Source of the DNA: Symsagittifera roscoffensis
Taxonomy: Eukaryota > Xenacoelomorpha > Acoela > Convolutidae
Direction: 5' to 3'
Length of the DNA stretch: 64,000 nt
Assembly (NCBI RefSeq): GCF_963678635.1
Contig: NC_087067.1
Span: forward strand, 42,126,696 to 42,190,695
Shown here: positions 49,468 through 62,444 of the stretch, in pieces
Layout: every line of letters begins with the position of its first letter
Numbering within the stretch: the first letter of the stretch is position 1
Notes under the pieces: model-generated
Told to the model about the DNA's origin: nothing
What the model saw: only the letters and a program-made list of their open reading frames with translations
Database searches by the model: none
Position numbers and translations under genes: made by a program

Positions 49468-51845
49468 TTCAACAGAATGAGCAAATCAAAATTTGGAAAA
49501 AACTAATGAAATTCGCTAAATTCTCTCCTCAAAACGTTTATGCCTGCTATACTAAAGGAATTCAAGAAAAGCTTTCATTTCTTGCCAGGACAACGCCTAA
49601 CACTATGGAAAACTTGGAAATATGTGAAAATATTATCAAAGAACAATTATTACCTAACCTAGTCGGTAAAGACACTTTAAACCCCCAGTTCCGTGAGATA
49701 TCTTCCTTACCCCTTAAAATGGGCGGACTTAACATCAAGCTGCCATCCGATCGTGAAAGCTACCTAGAATGGTCTAAGGATACATCACTAGTTTTGGAAT
49801 CTCAAGATCCTATTACAGCAGTAACACAACAAGCAAAAGAGTACGAAAATCAAAAAATTGAAAACTGATAGAAAATTAAAAAAAAAACTCAATTTTTCCT
49901 TAAATGAAACAGATAAATACGCAATCGACATGGCCTCTGAAAAGGGAGTCTCTAACTGGCTCAAGGCTTTACCACTGAGCAGATACAACTTCAACCTGAA
50001 TTAATCAGAATTCAGAGATGGTATTTACTTAAGATACGGATGGGAACCAACCAAAACCCCACTCACATGTGCATGTGGTGCTAATTTTAACTTGACACAT
50101 ACGCTCCACTGTGCAAAGGGTGGTTACACACACCTAAGACACAATGAAGTTAGAGACACATTCGCCAACCTCATGAACGAGGTTTGCCATGACGTCGAGA
50201 TTGAGCCGAAACTTCAGCCGTTGCAAGGCGAAAGCTCTGTCAACAATTCAACTACAACTGAAGATGCACGACTTGACATTAAGGCAAACTGACTCTGGGA
50301 ATCACGATTCAGCCGCGCTTTCTTTGATGTGAAAATTTTCAAACCCATGCCAAAACATCGCGAAAACTGCATAAGGATGCATACAAATACCACGAAACAC
50401 TGAAGAACTCCAAATATCAGCAAAGAGTTTTAAACATAGAGCAGAGTAGATTCTGCACGCTAATTTTTGGATGCACCGGTGGCGCTGCTCCAACAGCCAC
50501 GCGGGCGATGCAGCGATTAGCCAAAAAGCTAAGTGAAAAAAGACAAGAAAGCTATCCAGAATCTATAAACTACATAAGAACTAAAATAAGCTTCGCTCTC
50601 CTGAGGAGCTCTATACTTTGTATAAGGGGTTGCAGATCGCTACGCAAAGTTCAATATATCGACAACTCCATAAGCGCTACTGTAGAGGAAGGACGGCTAA
50701 GATAAATTAACATTACGACGATGTATTTAATGCTGATTTATGACTTCATTGCTGATATATATGCATTTTTATATCGCTGGTATGGCCCTATCCAGCTTGT
50801 GCACTTACCGTAACTAAACGGAAGTGCCTCTTTTGTAATTTAGTAATTTTAAAAATTATCCAAAGAATATTATGGTGAACTTGGGTTTTGTCAACTCACT
50901 CCTGTACGTTTCGAAAAATTCGAAAAATTATCCAAGAGTCGTAAAAAATCCTGGTTTGAATTTTTTTATTTTTTAAATTTCGAGCAAATAAGGGAGCAAG
51001 TAGTCTTTTTTTTAACCAAAAATTTTGCCTCAGTTAATAATTGGTATGGGTCGAAGGATGTACGTTAAAGTCCTTTTAATCGTGGTTCGAACGATCCTAA
51101 AGTTTTTTCGCAAAATTTTCCCAGTAACGAGAAAAGCTGATTGGAAGCACGCCTGTATGTTCATTTATGCGTCATTTAAGCCGTTTACAGTAGCTTTTTT
51201 GTGCCTAATTTTAGCTTTTTTTTGTCACTTTAAGCGCCATTTTAGGTTTAAAAATCTTCGAAAATTAAAAAGTTTGCAATAACTAAAAAAATTCGACAAA
51301 AATATTTGCCTGATTTTTTCCCACGCAAAATCGAGAACCACAAATAATAATTGGAATAGCTGGAATGATATATCGTTTTAAAGTTTTTTCAGCCATGATT
51401 TGAAAGACCCAGTATTCCCAGTGTCCCAGTATTGAGAAAAGATGTAAAGTTTTTGATTTTTTGTCTATTACCAAGCGAGAAAAGCGAGCGAGAAGGTTTC
51501 AACAAAAAGAAGCTGCAACAAATAACAACCATAATAGTAAGAGTGAATTATCATTACGCTTGCAATTAGCAAGCGTTATGAAACCGGATTTTACTTTTTT
51601 TTTGGGCTAAAAAAGAGTTTGAAAGAATCAATGAAATCATTTTACCTTTGGTTCATATAAAATCAAATGTTGTAAGTTATTTCGCACTGGTGGCAAAGAG
51701 CTAACGCTTCTGCCTATAAATACAGTTGTCAATAGTTTGAATCCGACCAGGACCTGTTTTTTTTGAGCGGATTTTTGATGAACTTTTGACCGTCTTGCTT
51801 TTTTTTTGTCGGCTTGGTTACCGCATCACCAAATTTACCTCGAAA
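49468..51845 (+). pseudogene. Array sub-unit c: RT C-terminus, nuclease, 3' UTR
   Basis: A 2,378-bp unit. Frame 49,428-49,868 encodes the RT C-terminal 'QNEQIKIWKKLMKFAK' and 'LPLKMGGLNIKLPSD' segments. The nuclease has a TAA in 'FNLN*SEFRDG' (about 50,002) and a TGA after 'DIKAN' (50,290-50,292). The C-terminal block is open at 50,508-50,705. The 3' UTR is nearly identical to that of sub-unit b. Confidence 0.65.
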
Positions 51846-53390
51846 TTCAACAGAATGAGCAAATCAAAATTTGGAAAAAACTAATGAAATTCGCTAAATT
51901 CTCTCCTCAAAACGTTTATGCCTGCTATACTAAAGGAATTCAAGAAAAGCTTTCATTTCTTGCCAGGACAACGCCTAACACTATGGAAAACTTGGAAATA
52001 TGTGAAAATATTATCAAAGAACAATTATTACCTAACCTAGTCGGTAAAGACACTTTAAACCCCCAGTTCCGTGAGATATCTTCCTTACCCCTTAAAATGG
52101 GCGGACTTAACATCAAGCTGCCATCCGATCGTGAAAGCTACCTAGAATGGTCTAAGGATACATCACTAGTTTTGGAATCTCAAGATCCTATTACAGCAGT
52201 AACACAACAAGCAAAAGAGTACGAAAATCAAAAAATTGAAAACTGATAGAAAATTAAAAAAAAAACTCAATTTTTCCTTAAATGAAACAGATAAATACGC
52301 AATCGACATGGCCTCTGAAAAGGGAGTCTCTAACTGGCTCAAGGCTTTACCACTGAGCAGATACAACTTCAACCTGAATTAATCAGAATTCAGAGATGGT
52401 ATTTACTTAAGATACGGATGGGAACCAACCAAAACCCCACTCACATGTGCATGTGGTGCTAATTTTAACTTGACACATACGCTCCACTGTGCAAAGGGTG
52501 GTCACACACACATAAGACACAATTAAGTTAGAGACACGTTCGCCAACCTCATGAACGAGGTTTGCCATGACGTCGAGGTTGAGCCGAAACTTCAGCCGTT
52601 GCAAGGCAAAAGCTTTGTCAACAGTTCAACTACAACTGAAGATGCACGACTTGACATTAGGGCAAACGGACTCTGGGGTTCGCGATTCAGCCGCGCTTTC
52701 TTCGATGTGAAATTTTTCAAACCCATGCCAAAACATCGCGAAAACTGCATAAGGATGCATACAAATACCACGAAACGCTGAAGAATTCAAAATATCAGCA
52801 AAGAGTTTTAAACGTAGAGCAGAGTAGCTTCCGCCCGCTAATTTTTTGATGCACCGGTGGCGCTGCTCCAACAGCCGCGCGGACGATGCAGCGATTAGCC
52901 AAAAAACTAAGTGAAAAAAGACAAGAAAGCTATCCAGAATCTATAAACTACATAAGAACTAAAATAATTTCGCGCTCTTGAGGAGCTCTATACTTTGTAT
53001 AAAGGGGTGCAGATCGCTACGCAAAGTTCCATTTATCGACAAATCCATAAGCGCTACTGTAGAGGAAGGACGGCTAAGATAAATTAACATTACGACTATG
53101 AATTTAATGCTGATTTATGACTTCATTGCTGATTTATATGCATTTTTATATCGCTGGTATGGCCCTATCTAGCTTCTGCACTTACCGTAACTAAACGGAA
53201 GGGCCCCTTTTGTCATTTAGTTTTTTTTAAAAACTGTCCAAAGAATATTATGGTGGACTTGGTTTTTGTCAACTCGCTCCTGTACGTTTACGCGGTTGTC
53301 TACTGCTACGTAGCCAGAAGTTTTTGTTCCGAACCTTTTAAAAATGGGGAGGAGCTTCATGTTACGGTATGCTCTAGTAATTGTTCCGAC
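51846..53390 (+). pseudogene. Array sub-unit d: RT C-terminus plus nuclease of the a type
   Basis: 51,846-52,367 repeats the start of sub-unit c. From 52,368 it equals sub-unit a shifted by 6,147 bp, including the open 'RANGLWGSRF' nuclease frame (52,551-52,781) and the truncated 3' UTR. This is where the two higher-order units join. Confidence 0.65.
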
Positions 53391-55614
53391 AGAAATTTCA
53401 GAAATATGTGAAAATTTTATCAAAGAACAATTATTACCTAAGCTAGTCGGTAAAGACACTTTAAACCTCCAGTTCCTTGAGATATCTTCCTTACCCCTTA
53501 AAATGGGCGTACTTAACATCAAGCTGCCATCCGATCATGAAAGCTACCAAGAATGGTCTAAGGAAATATCACTAGTACTGGAATTTCAAGATCCAATTAC
53601 AGCAGTAACACAACAAGCAAAAGAGTACGAAAATCAAAAAATTGAAAAAAAAAAACCTCAATATTTCCTTAAAGGAAATAGATAAATACGCAATCGACTT
53701 GGCCTCTGAAAAGGGAGCCTCTAACTGGCTCAAGACTTTACCACTGAGCAGATACAACTTCAAACCGAATAAATCAGAATTCAGTGATGGTATTTACTTA
53801 AGATACGGATGGGAACCAACCAAAACCCCACTCTCATGTGCATGTGGTGCTAATTTTAACTTGACACATACGCTCCACTGTGCAAAGTGTGGTTACACAC
53901 ACATAAGACACAATGAAGTTAGAGACACATTCGCCAACCTCATGAACGAGGTTTGCCATGACGTCGAGGTTGAGCCGAAACTTCAGCCGTTGCAAGGCGA
54001 AAGCTTTGTTAACAATTCAACTACAACTGAAGATGCACGACTTGACATTAAGGCAAACTGACTTTGGAGTTCACGTTTCAGCCGCGCTTTCTTCGATGTG
54101 AAAATTTTCAAACCCATGCCAAAACATCGCGAAAACTTCATAAGGATGCATACAAATACCACGAAACGCTGAAGAACTCCAAATATCAGCAAAGAGTTTT
54201 AAACGTAGAGCAGAGTAGCTTCCGCCCGCTAATTTTTGGATGCACCGGTGGCGCTGCTCCAACAGCCACGCGGACGATGCAGCGATTAGCCAAAAAACTA
54301 AGTGAAAAAAGACAAGAAAGCTATCCAGAATCTATAAACTACATAAGAACTAAAATAAGCTTCGCGCTCCTGAGGAGCTCTATACTTTGTATAAGGGGGT
54401 GCAGATCGCTACGCAAAGTTCAATTTATCAAAAACTCCATAAGCGCTACTGTAGAGGAAGGACGGCTAAGATAAATTAACATTACGACGATGTATTTAAT
54501 GCTGATTTATGACTTCATTGCTGATATATATGCATTTTTATATCGCTGGTATGGCCCTATCCAGCTTGTGCACTTACCGTAACTAAACGGAAGTGCCTCT
54601 TTTGTAATTTAGTAATTTTAAAAATTATCCAAAGAATATTATGGTGAACTTGGGTTTTGTCAACTCACTCCTGTACGTTTCGAAAAATTCGAAAAATTAT
54701 CCAAGAGTCGTAAAAAATCCTGGTTTGAATTTTTTTATTTTTTAAATTTCGAGCAAATAAGGGAGCAAGTAGTCTTTTTTTTAACCAAAAAGTTTGCCTC
54801 AGTTAATAATTGGTATGGGTCGAAGGATGTACGTTAAAGTCCTTTTAATCGTGGTTCGAACGATCCTAAAGTTTTTTCGCAAAATTTTCCCAGTAACGAG
54901 AAAAGCTGATTGGAAGCACGCCTGTATGTTCATTTATGCGTCATTTAAGCCGTTTACAGTAGCTTTTTTGTGCCTAATTTTAGCTTTTTTTTGTCACTTT
55001 AAGCGCCATTTTAGGTTTAAAAATCTTCGAAAATTAAAAAGTTTGCAATAACTAAAAAAATTCGACAAAAATATTTGCCTGATTTTTTCCCACGCAAAAT
55101 CGGGAACCACAAATAATAATTGGAATAGCTGGAATGATATATCGTTTTAAAGTTTTTTCAGCCATGATTTGAAAGACCCAGTATTCCCAGTGTCCCAGTA
55201 TTGAGAAAAGATGTAAAGTTTTTGATTTTTTGTCTATTACCAAGCGAGAAAAGCGAGCGAGAAGGTTTCAACAAAAAGAAGCTGCAACAAATAACAACCA
55301 TAATAGTAAGAGTGAATTATCATTACGCTTGCAATTAGCAAGCGTTATGAAACCGGATTTTACTTTTTTTTTGGGCTAAAAAAGAGTTTGAAAGAATCAA
55401 TGAAATCATTTTACCTTTGGTTCATATAAAATCAAATGTTGTAAGTTATTTCGCACTGGTGGCAAAGAGCTAACGCTTCTGCCTATAAATACAGTTGTCA
55501 ATAGTTTGAATCCGACCAGGACCTGTTTTTTTTGAGCGGATTTTTGATGAACTTTTGACCGTCTTGCTTTTTTTTTGTCGGCTTGGTTACCGCATCACCA
55601 AATTTACCTCGAAA
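53391..55614 (+). pseudogene. Array sub-unit e (copy of b)
   Basis: Copy of 47,244-49,467 at +6,147 bp. One informative difference: codon TAG at the end of the C-terminal block in b ('SATV*') is GAG here, so the frame 54,064-54,474 stays open six codons longer. Confidence 0.65.
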
Positions 55615-57991
55615 TTCAACAGAATGAGCAAATCAAAATTTGGAAAAAACTAATGAAATTCGCTAAATTCTCTCCTCAAAACGTTTATGCCTGCTATACT
55701 AAAGGAATTCAAGAAAAGCTTTCATTTCTTGCCAGGACAACGCCTAACACTATGGAAAACTTGGAAATATGTGAAAATATTATCAAAGAACAATTATTAC
55801 CTAACCTAGTCGGTAAAGACACTTTAAACCCCCAGTTCCGTGAGATATCTTCCTTACCCCTTAAAATGGGCGGACTTAACATCAAGCTGCCATCCGATCG
55901 TGAAAGCTACCTAGAATGGTCTAAGGATACATCACTAGTTTTGGAATCTCAAGATCCTATTACAGCAGTAACACAACAAGCAAAAGAGTACGAAAATCAA
56001 AAAATTGAAAACTGATAGAAAATTAAAAAAAAAACTCAATTTTTCCTTAAATGAAACAGATAAATACGCAATCGACATGGCCTCTGAAAAGGGAGTCTCT
56101 AACTGGCTCAAGGCTTTACCACTGAGCAGATACAACTTCAACCTGAATTAATCAGAATTCAGAGATGGTATTTACTTAAGATACGGATGGGAACCAACCA
56201 AAACCCCACTCACATGTGCATGTGGTGCTAATTTTAACTTGACACATACGCTCCACTGTGCAAAGGGTGGTTACACACACCTAAGACACAATGAAGTTAG
56301 AGACACATTCGCCAACCTCATGAACGAGGTTTGCCATGACGTCGAGATTGAGCCGAAACTTCAGCCGTTGCAAGGCGAAAGCTCTGTCAACAATTCAACT
56401 ACAACTGAAGATGCACGACTTGACATTAAGGCAAACTGACTCTGGGAATCACGATTCAGCCGCGCTTTCTTTGATGTGAAAATTTTCAAACCCATGCCAA
56501 AACATCGCGAAAACTGCATAAGGATGCATACAAATACCACGAAACACTGAAGAACTCCAAATATCAGCAAAGAGTTTTAAACATAGAGCAGAGTAGATTC
56601 TGCACGCTAATTTTTGGATGCACCGGTGGCGCTGCTCCAACAGCCACGCGGGCGATGCAGCGATTAGCCAAAAAGCTAAGTGAAAAAAGACAAGAAAGCT
56701 ATCCAGAATCTATAAACTACATAAGAACTAAAATAAGCTTCGCTCTCCTGAGGAGCTCTATACTTTGTATAAGGGGTTGCAGATCGCTACGCAAAGTTCA
56801 ATATATCGACAACTCCATAAGCGCTACTGTAGAGGAAGGACGGCTAAGATAAATTAACATTACGACGATGTATTTAATGCTGATTTATGACTTCATTGCT
56901 GATATATATGCATTTTTATATCGCTGGTATGGCCCTATCCAGCTTGTGCACTTACCGTAACTAAACGGAAGTGCCTCTTTTGTAATTTAGTAATTTTAAA
57001 AATTATCCAAAGAATATTATGGTGAACTTGGGTTTTGTCAACTCACTCCTGTACGTTTCGAAAAATTCGAAAAATTATCCAAGAGTCGTAAAAAATCCTG
57101 GTTTGAATTTTTTTATTTTTTAAATTTCGAGCAAATAAGGGAGCAAGTAGTCTTTTTTTTAACCAAAAATTTTGCCTCAGTTAATAATTGGTATGGGTCG
57201 AAGGATGTACGTTAAAGTCCTTTTAATCGTGGTTCGAACGATCCTAAAGTTTTTTCGCAAAATTTTCCCAGTAACGAGAAAAGCTGATTGGAAGCACGCC
57301 TGTATGTTCATTTATGCGTCATTTAAGCCGTTTACAGTAGCTTTTTTGTGCCTAATTTTAGCTTTTTTTTGTCACTTTAAGCGCCATTTTAGGTTTAAAA
57401 ATCTTCGAAAATTAAAAAGTTTGCAATAACTAAAAAAATTCGACAAAAATATTTGCCTGATTTTTTCCCACGCAAAATCGAGAACCACAAATAATAATTG
57501 GAATAGCTGGAATGATATATCGTTTTAAAGTTTTTTCAGCCATGATTTGAAAGACCCAGTATTCCCAGTGTCCCAGTATTGAGAAAAGATGTAAAGTTTT
57601 TGATTTTTTGTCTATTACCAAGCGAGAAAAGCGAGCGAGAAGGTTTCAACAAAAAGAAGCTGCAACAAATAACAACCATAATAGTAAGAGTGAATTATCA
57701 TTACGCTTGCAATTAGCAAGCGTTATGAAACCGGATTTTACTTTTTTTTTGGGCTAAAAAAGAGTTTGAAAGAATCAATGAAATCATTTTACCTTTGGTT
57801 CATATAAAATCAAATGTTGTAAGTTATTTCGCACTGGTGGCAAAGAGCTAACGCTTCTGCCTATAAATACAGTTGTCAATAGTTTGAATCCGACCAGGAC
57901 CTGTTTTTTTTTAGCGGATTTTTGATGAACTTTTGACCGTCTTGCTTTTTTTTGTCGGCTTGGTTACCGCATCACCAAATTTACCTCGAAA
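55615..57991 (+). pseudogene. Array sub-unit f (copy of c)
   Basis: Copy of 49,468-51,845 at +6,147 bp, one base shorter within the T-runs near 57,907-57,955. It has the same TAA and TGA stops. Confidence 0.65.
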
Positions 57992-60577
57992 TTCAACAGA
58001 ATGAGCAAATCAAAATTTGGAAAAAACTAATGAAATTCGCTAAATTCTCTCCTCAAAACGTTTATGCCTGCTATACTAAAGGAATTCAAGAAAAGCTTTC
58101 ATTTCTTGCCAGGACAACGCCTAACACTATGGAAAACTTGGAAATATGTGAAAATATTATCAAAGAACAATTATTACCTAACCTAGTCGGTAAAGACACT
58201 TTAAACCCCCAGTTCCGTGAGATATCTTCCTTACCCCTTAAAATGGGCGGACTTAACATCAAGCTGCCATCCGATCGTGAAAGCTACCTAGAATGGTCTA
58301 AGGATACATCACTAGTTTTGGAATCTCAAGATCCTATTACAGCAGTAACACAACAAGCAAAAGAGTACGAAAATCAAAAAATTGAAAACTGATAGAAAAT
58401 TAAAAAAAAAACTCAATTTTTCCTTAAATGAAACAGATAAATACGCAATCGACATGGCCTCTGAAAAGGGAGTCTCTAACTGGCTCAAGGCTTTACCACT
58501 GAGCAGATACAACTTCAACCTGAATTAATCAGAATTCAGAGATGGTATTTACTTAAGATACGGATGGGAACCAACCAAAACCCCACTCACATGTGCATGT
58601 GGTGCTAATTTTAACTTGACACATACGCTCCACTGTGCAAAGGGTGGTTACACACACCTAAGACACAATGAAGTTAGAGACACATTCGCCAACCTCATGA
58701 ACGAGGTTTGCCATGACGTCGAGATTGAGCCGAAACTTCAGCCGTTGCAAGGCGAAAGCTCTGTCAACAATTCAACTACAACTGAAGATGCACGACTTGA
58801 CATTAAGGCAAACTGACTCTGGGAATCACGATTCAGCCGCGCTTTCTTTGATGTGAAAATTTTCAAACCCATGCCAAAACATCGCGAAAACTGCATAAGG
58901 ATGCATACAAATACCACGAAACACTGAAGAACTCCAAATATCAGCAAAGAGTTTTAAACATAGAGCAGAGTAGATTCTGCACGCTAATTTTTGGATGCAC
59001 CGGTGGCGCTGCTCCAACAGCCACGCGGGCGATGCAGCGATTAGCCAAAAAGCTAAGTGAAAAAAGACAAGAAAGCTATCCAGAATTTATAAACTACATA
59101 AGAACTAAAATAAGCTTCGCTCTCCTGAGGAGCTCTATACTTTGTATAAGGGGTTGCAGATCGTTACGCAAAGTTCAATATATCGACAACTCCATAAGCG
59201 CTATTGTAGAGGAAGGACGGCTAAGATAAATTAACATTACGACGCTGCATTTAATGCTGATTTATGACTTCATTGCTGATATATATGCATTTTTATATCG
59301 CTGGTATGGCCCTATCCAGATTGTGCACTTACCGTAACTAAACGGAAGGGCCCCTTTTGTTATTTAGTTTTTTTTCAAATTGTCCAAAGAATATTATGGT
59401 GGACTTGGTTTTTGTCAACTCACTCCTGTACGTTTACGCGGTTGTCTACTGCTACGTAGCCAGAAGTTTTTGTTCCGACCCTATTAAAAATGGGGAGGAG
59501 CTTCATGTTAGGGTGTGTTCTAGTGTTTGTTCCGACCATTTAAAATAGGGAGGAACTTTGTTTTCAGGTGTTTTTTTTTCGATTTTCACGCAAAATCAGT
59601 TACCACAAATAACTATCGCAATGGGTCGAGTGATAAATCATCTTAAAGCTCTTTTAGTCTTGATTCGAACGTCTCTAAAAAAATTCGAAAAAAGTTATCT
59701 AAGCGTCGTAAAAAACCTGGTTTGAAATTTTTTATTTTTTAAATTTCGAGCAAATAAGGGAGCGAGTAGGCTTTTTTAACCAAAAAATTTGTCTCGATTA
59801 ATAATTGGAATGGGTCGAAGGATATATGTTGAAGTCCTTTTAATCGTGGTTCGAACTATCTTGAAGTTTTTTCGCAAAATTTTCCCAGTATCGAGAAAAA
59901 CCGATTGGAAGCACGCCTGTAAGTTCATTTATGCGTTATTGAAGCCGTTTAAAGTAGCCTTTTTGTGCCTAATTTTAGCTTCTCTTGCCATTTTAAGCGC
60001 CATTTTAGGTTTAAAAAACTTCGAAAGTTAAACAGTGTGCAAAAACTAAAAAAAATTCGACTTACATAGTTGCCTGATTTTTTCCCACGCAAAATCGGGA
60101 ACCACAAATATTAATCGGAATAGCTCGAATGATATATCATTTTAAAGCCTTTTCAGCCATGATTTGAAAGACCCAGTGACCAGTATTGAGAACAGATGTA
60201 AAGTTTTTGATTTTTCGTCTTGAAAAGCGAGCGAGAAGGTTTCAACAAAAAGAAGCTGCAAAAAATAATAATCATAATAGTAAGAGTGAATTATCATTAC
60301 GCTTGCGATTAGCAAGCGTTATGAAACCGGAATATACTTTTTTTGGGCTAAAAAATAGTTTAAAAGAATCAATGGAATCATTTTACCTTTGGTTCATATA
60401 AAATCAAATGTTGGACGTTATTTCGCACTGGTGGCAAAGAGCTAACGCTTCTGCCTATAGATACAATTGTCAATAGTTTGAATCCGGCCAGGAGCTGTTT
60501 TTTTGAGCGGATCTTTCATGGACTTCTGATCGTCTGCTTTTTTTGTCGGCTTGGTTACCGCATCACCAAATTTGCCT
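57992..60577 (+). pseudogene. Array sub-unit g: terminal unit with the longer 3' UTR
   Basis: RT C-terminus (57,952-58,392) and nuclease as in c and f, with a Phe for Ser change ('YPEFINY') and Ile for Thr ('SAIVEEG') in the C-terminal block. Its 3' UTR from about 59,340 is the long form seen only in copy 2 (44,880-46,100), including the 59,590-59,700 module missing in b, c, e and f. It ends at TTTGCCT (60,577), where unique sequence starts. Confidence 0.65.
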
Positions 60578-61577
60578 AAATTTTGGGTGTTCTTACTCAA
60601 ATTAAAAAACAGTCACGTGAATTAAAAATTGTTGGTAGTTTTTTCTTTACAAAATCAACGATTGTTCGTGAGTTTTTTGCAGTAGTAACACCCATGCTTC
60701 AGACGACAATCGTAGAAGTTCGATTCCATACGGGACTGTTTTTTTTGTGTAAACAGAAAACTTTCGATTGTTTTTAGACTTTTGTATCTGCTTATTTTAG
60801 TGGGCTTAGGTCCCGTAGAAAGTTTCTGTTGCTTTTTAGCGTTCTGAAAGCTCTTATTTAAATTTTTAATTGTGGAGATATTTTTGCTCCTGGAATTTTT
60901 GTCCTTTTTCAATTTATATAACATTTTTTTATTTGTCTTTCAATGTTTGGTTTGTCTTTTCATTTGCTGGTAAGTCATCGACATTCATTTTGTCTCGTAA
61001 GTATGCTAAGCTCCTCTTCTTGCTTGTGTTTTAAGGCCTTTTCAGCACTGATTCGAACGACATCAAGAGTTTTCTAAAATTTTCCCATTGCCGAGAATAA
61101 CTGGCTTGAAGTTTTTGAGTTTTAGTTCAATTTCGAGCGAGTGATTTTTTATAGAAGGATAGGCCAAGAAGTTTTAGTGTTACTCTAAAAAAATTATTTT
61201 TAAAAGTTTTTTTTTCAGCGCGGTCTTGGGAATAAAAACTTCAACGATTCAAAAAATATATCTGGAAAAAAGATTGAATTTTGAATTTGTTAGTGAATTT
61301 TTTTTCATGTCATTTTGTTGACAAAATGAATGCCCATTTTTCCTGTTTGAGAATATGCTTAAGTTGTAGGCTTTCGTCTGATCCTGTTATCACACCACTC
61401 CCATAAAACAACACTAATTTGGAAAAAAAAGTTTTTTTTGAAGAATGTGGTCGGAACATTCTGTGCGACTTGCACAGCAACCGGCTATCCTTGTTCTGTT
61501 TTGTCATTGCGGGGTGATTTTTGCTATGGTTTTTACTATTTGAAACAAGCTAGCTAACATAGTCATTTCAGACAGCA
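60578..61577. other. Unique spacer between retroelement array and host genes
   Basis: No supported gene. A GATTCGAACG module like those in the array's 3' UTR lies at about 61,030-61,100. An AGTTCGATTCC box B-like word (60,717-60,727) followed by a T-run (60,741-60,748) is present without a matching tRNA structure. The promoter of the first host gene presumably lies near 61,300-61,560. No TATA box was recognised. Confidence 0.5.
61566..61571 (+). promoter_or_regulatory. Splice-acceptor-like TTTCAG before the snRNP gene
   Basis: TTTCAG ends 6 bases before the ATG at 61,578. It could be a 3' splice site for a 5' UTR intron or for spliced-leader addition. A chance match is possible. Confidence 0.4.
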
Positions 61578-62195
61578 ATGGCAGACATACGACCAAATCA
61601 TACGCTCTACATAAAAAATCTGAATGACAAATTGACAAAACTGGAAGTTAAGAAGCAATTGTACTATTTGTTCTCACAATATGGAGCAATACTTGATATA
61701 GTTGCATTAAAAACTCAAAAAATGAGAGGTCAAGCATTCGTTGTTTTCTCCGAGATTCCCGATGCAACAAAAGCTTTAAGAGCGCTCCAAGGATTTCCTT
61801 TTCTTGACAAAGCAATCCGGCTGCAATATGCTAAGACTGATTCAGAAGTTATTGTTTCCAAAAAAGGAGCCAGTGGCAAGAAAGCAGATAAAAAGAAAAC
61901 AACTGCCAAAAAGAAAGTTACACCAGCTGGGGGACCACTCATTGTACAAGAAGGAGAGTCAGCTGATAAAGTTCTTTTCATTACTAATCTGCCCGAAGAA
62001 GCTAATGAAGTTATGATCACAATGCTGTTTCAACAATTCACTGGTTTTGTTACAACGAGGTTGTTACCAGGAAAAAGAGGAATGGCATTTGTTGATTTTG
62101 ATAACGAAAATAACGCCAGCTTGGCTAAAGACTCTCTGCAAGGTTTTAAGATATCGCCAACAAATGCAATGAAAATAGCGTTTGCATCTAAATAA
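61578..62195 (+). CDS. snf: U1A/U2B''/SNF-type snRNP protein
   Basis: 205 residues, two RRMs. RRM1 has RNP2 'LYIKNL' (10-15) and RNP1 'RGQAFVVF' (50-57). The linker at 95-115 is Lys-rich. RRM2 has RNP2 'LFITNL' (133-138) and RNP1 'RGMAFVDF' (167-174). The N-terminal 'RPNHTLYIKNLNDKL' is characteristic of the U1A/U2B'' family, which binds U1 snRNA stem-loop II and U2 snRNA stem-loop IV in the spliceosome. The length is close to insect SNF and vertebrate U2B'' and shorter than vertebrate U1A, so one protein may serve both snRNPs. The ATG follows a splice-acceptor-like TTTCAG and the gene has no intron. MAEA lies 249 bp downstream on the same strand. Confidence 0.95.
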   Translation: MADIRPNHTLYIKNLNDKLTKLEVKKQLYYLFSQYGAILDIVALKTQKMRGQAFVVFSEIPDATKALRALQGFPFLDKAIRLQYAKTDSEVIVSKKGASGKKADKKKTTAKKKVTPAGGPLIVQEGESADKVLFITNLPEEANEVMITMLFQQFTGFVTTRLLPGKRGMAFVDFDNENNASLAKDSLQGFKISPTNAMKIAFASK

Positions 62196-62444
62196 GTTAT
62201 CGAATTGTTTTGATTTTCTCACTTTTAAATGAAATGGGGAAATTGTGTTCTTCCTTGTGTGTAATTAACTTCTTTTGTATAAAATTGTTTCCAGATTGAG
62301 AATATATTTGAACCGGAAATCTGCCTGCGAAGTTTTCAGCTTGAACAAGTTTTTACAGCTTATAGAATTGAGAATTCATGCTTTTTTCGATTCAGAAACA
62401 TTTGATAACTTTGTCATCTTAACTTCTATGTTTTAAGGCTTGCA
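62196..62444 (+). other. 249-bp intergenic region between snf and MAEA
   Basis: No AATAAA is present; the closest is AATATA near 62,302. Several acceptor-like words occur (TTTCCAG, TTTTCAG, TTTACAG) and TTTTAAG ends at 62,437, eight bases before the MAEA ATG. This is compatible with a polycistronic transcript resolved by trans-splicing or with a short independent promoter. Confidence 0.45.

Larger units (their letters stand above)
46221..58513 (+). repeat. Higher-order tandem repeat of non-LTR 3' ends, 6,147 bp x 2
   Basis: Unit 1 is 46,221-52,367 and unit 2 is 52,368-58,513. Landmarks recur at exact 6,147-bp spacing (46,404/52,551, 47,495/53,642, 48,647/54,794), and unit 2 is one base shorter after 57,900. 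Each contains three sub-units (about 1.0-1.5, 2.2 and 2.4 kb) of RT C-terminus, nuclease and 3' UTR. Sub-units 2 and 3 are shifted by 2,378 bp. The near identity implies very recent duplication or a long-repeat assembly artefact. Confidence 0.9.

Noticed and set aside
46221-60577. CRISPR-like array
   Set aside because: Repeat units are kilobases long and contain retrotransposon coding remnants; there is no short repeat/spacer alternation, and the DNA is eukaryotic.
60650-60760. Possible tRNA gene (AGTTCGATTCC box B-like word followed by a T-run)
   Set aside because: The bases around the T-loop do not pair as a T-stem, and no acceptor stem or box A was found at the right distance.
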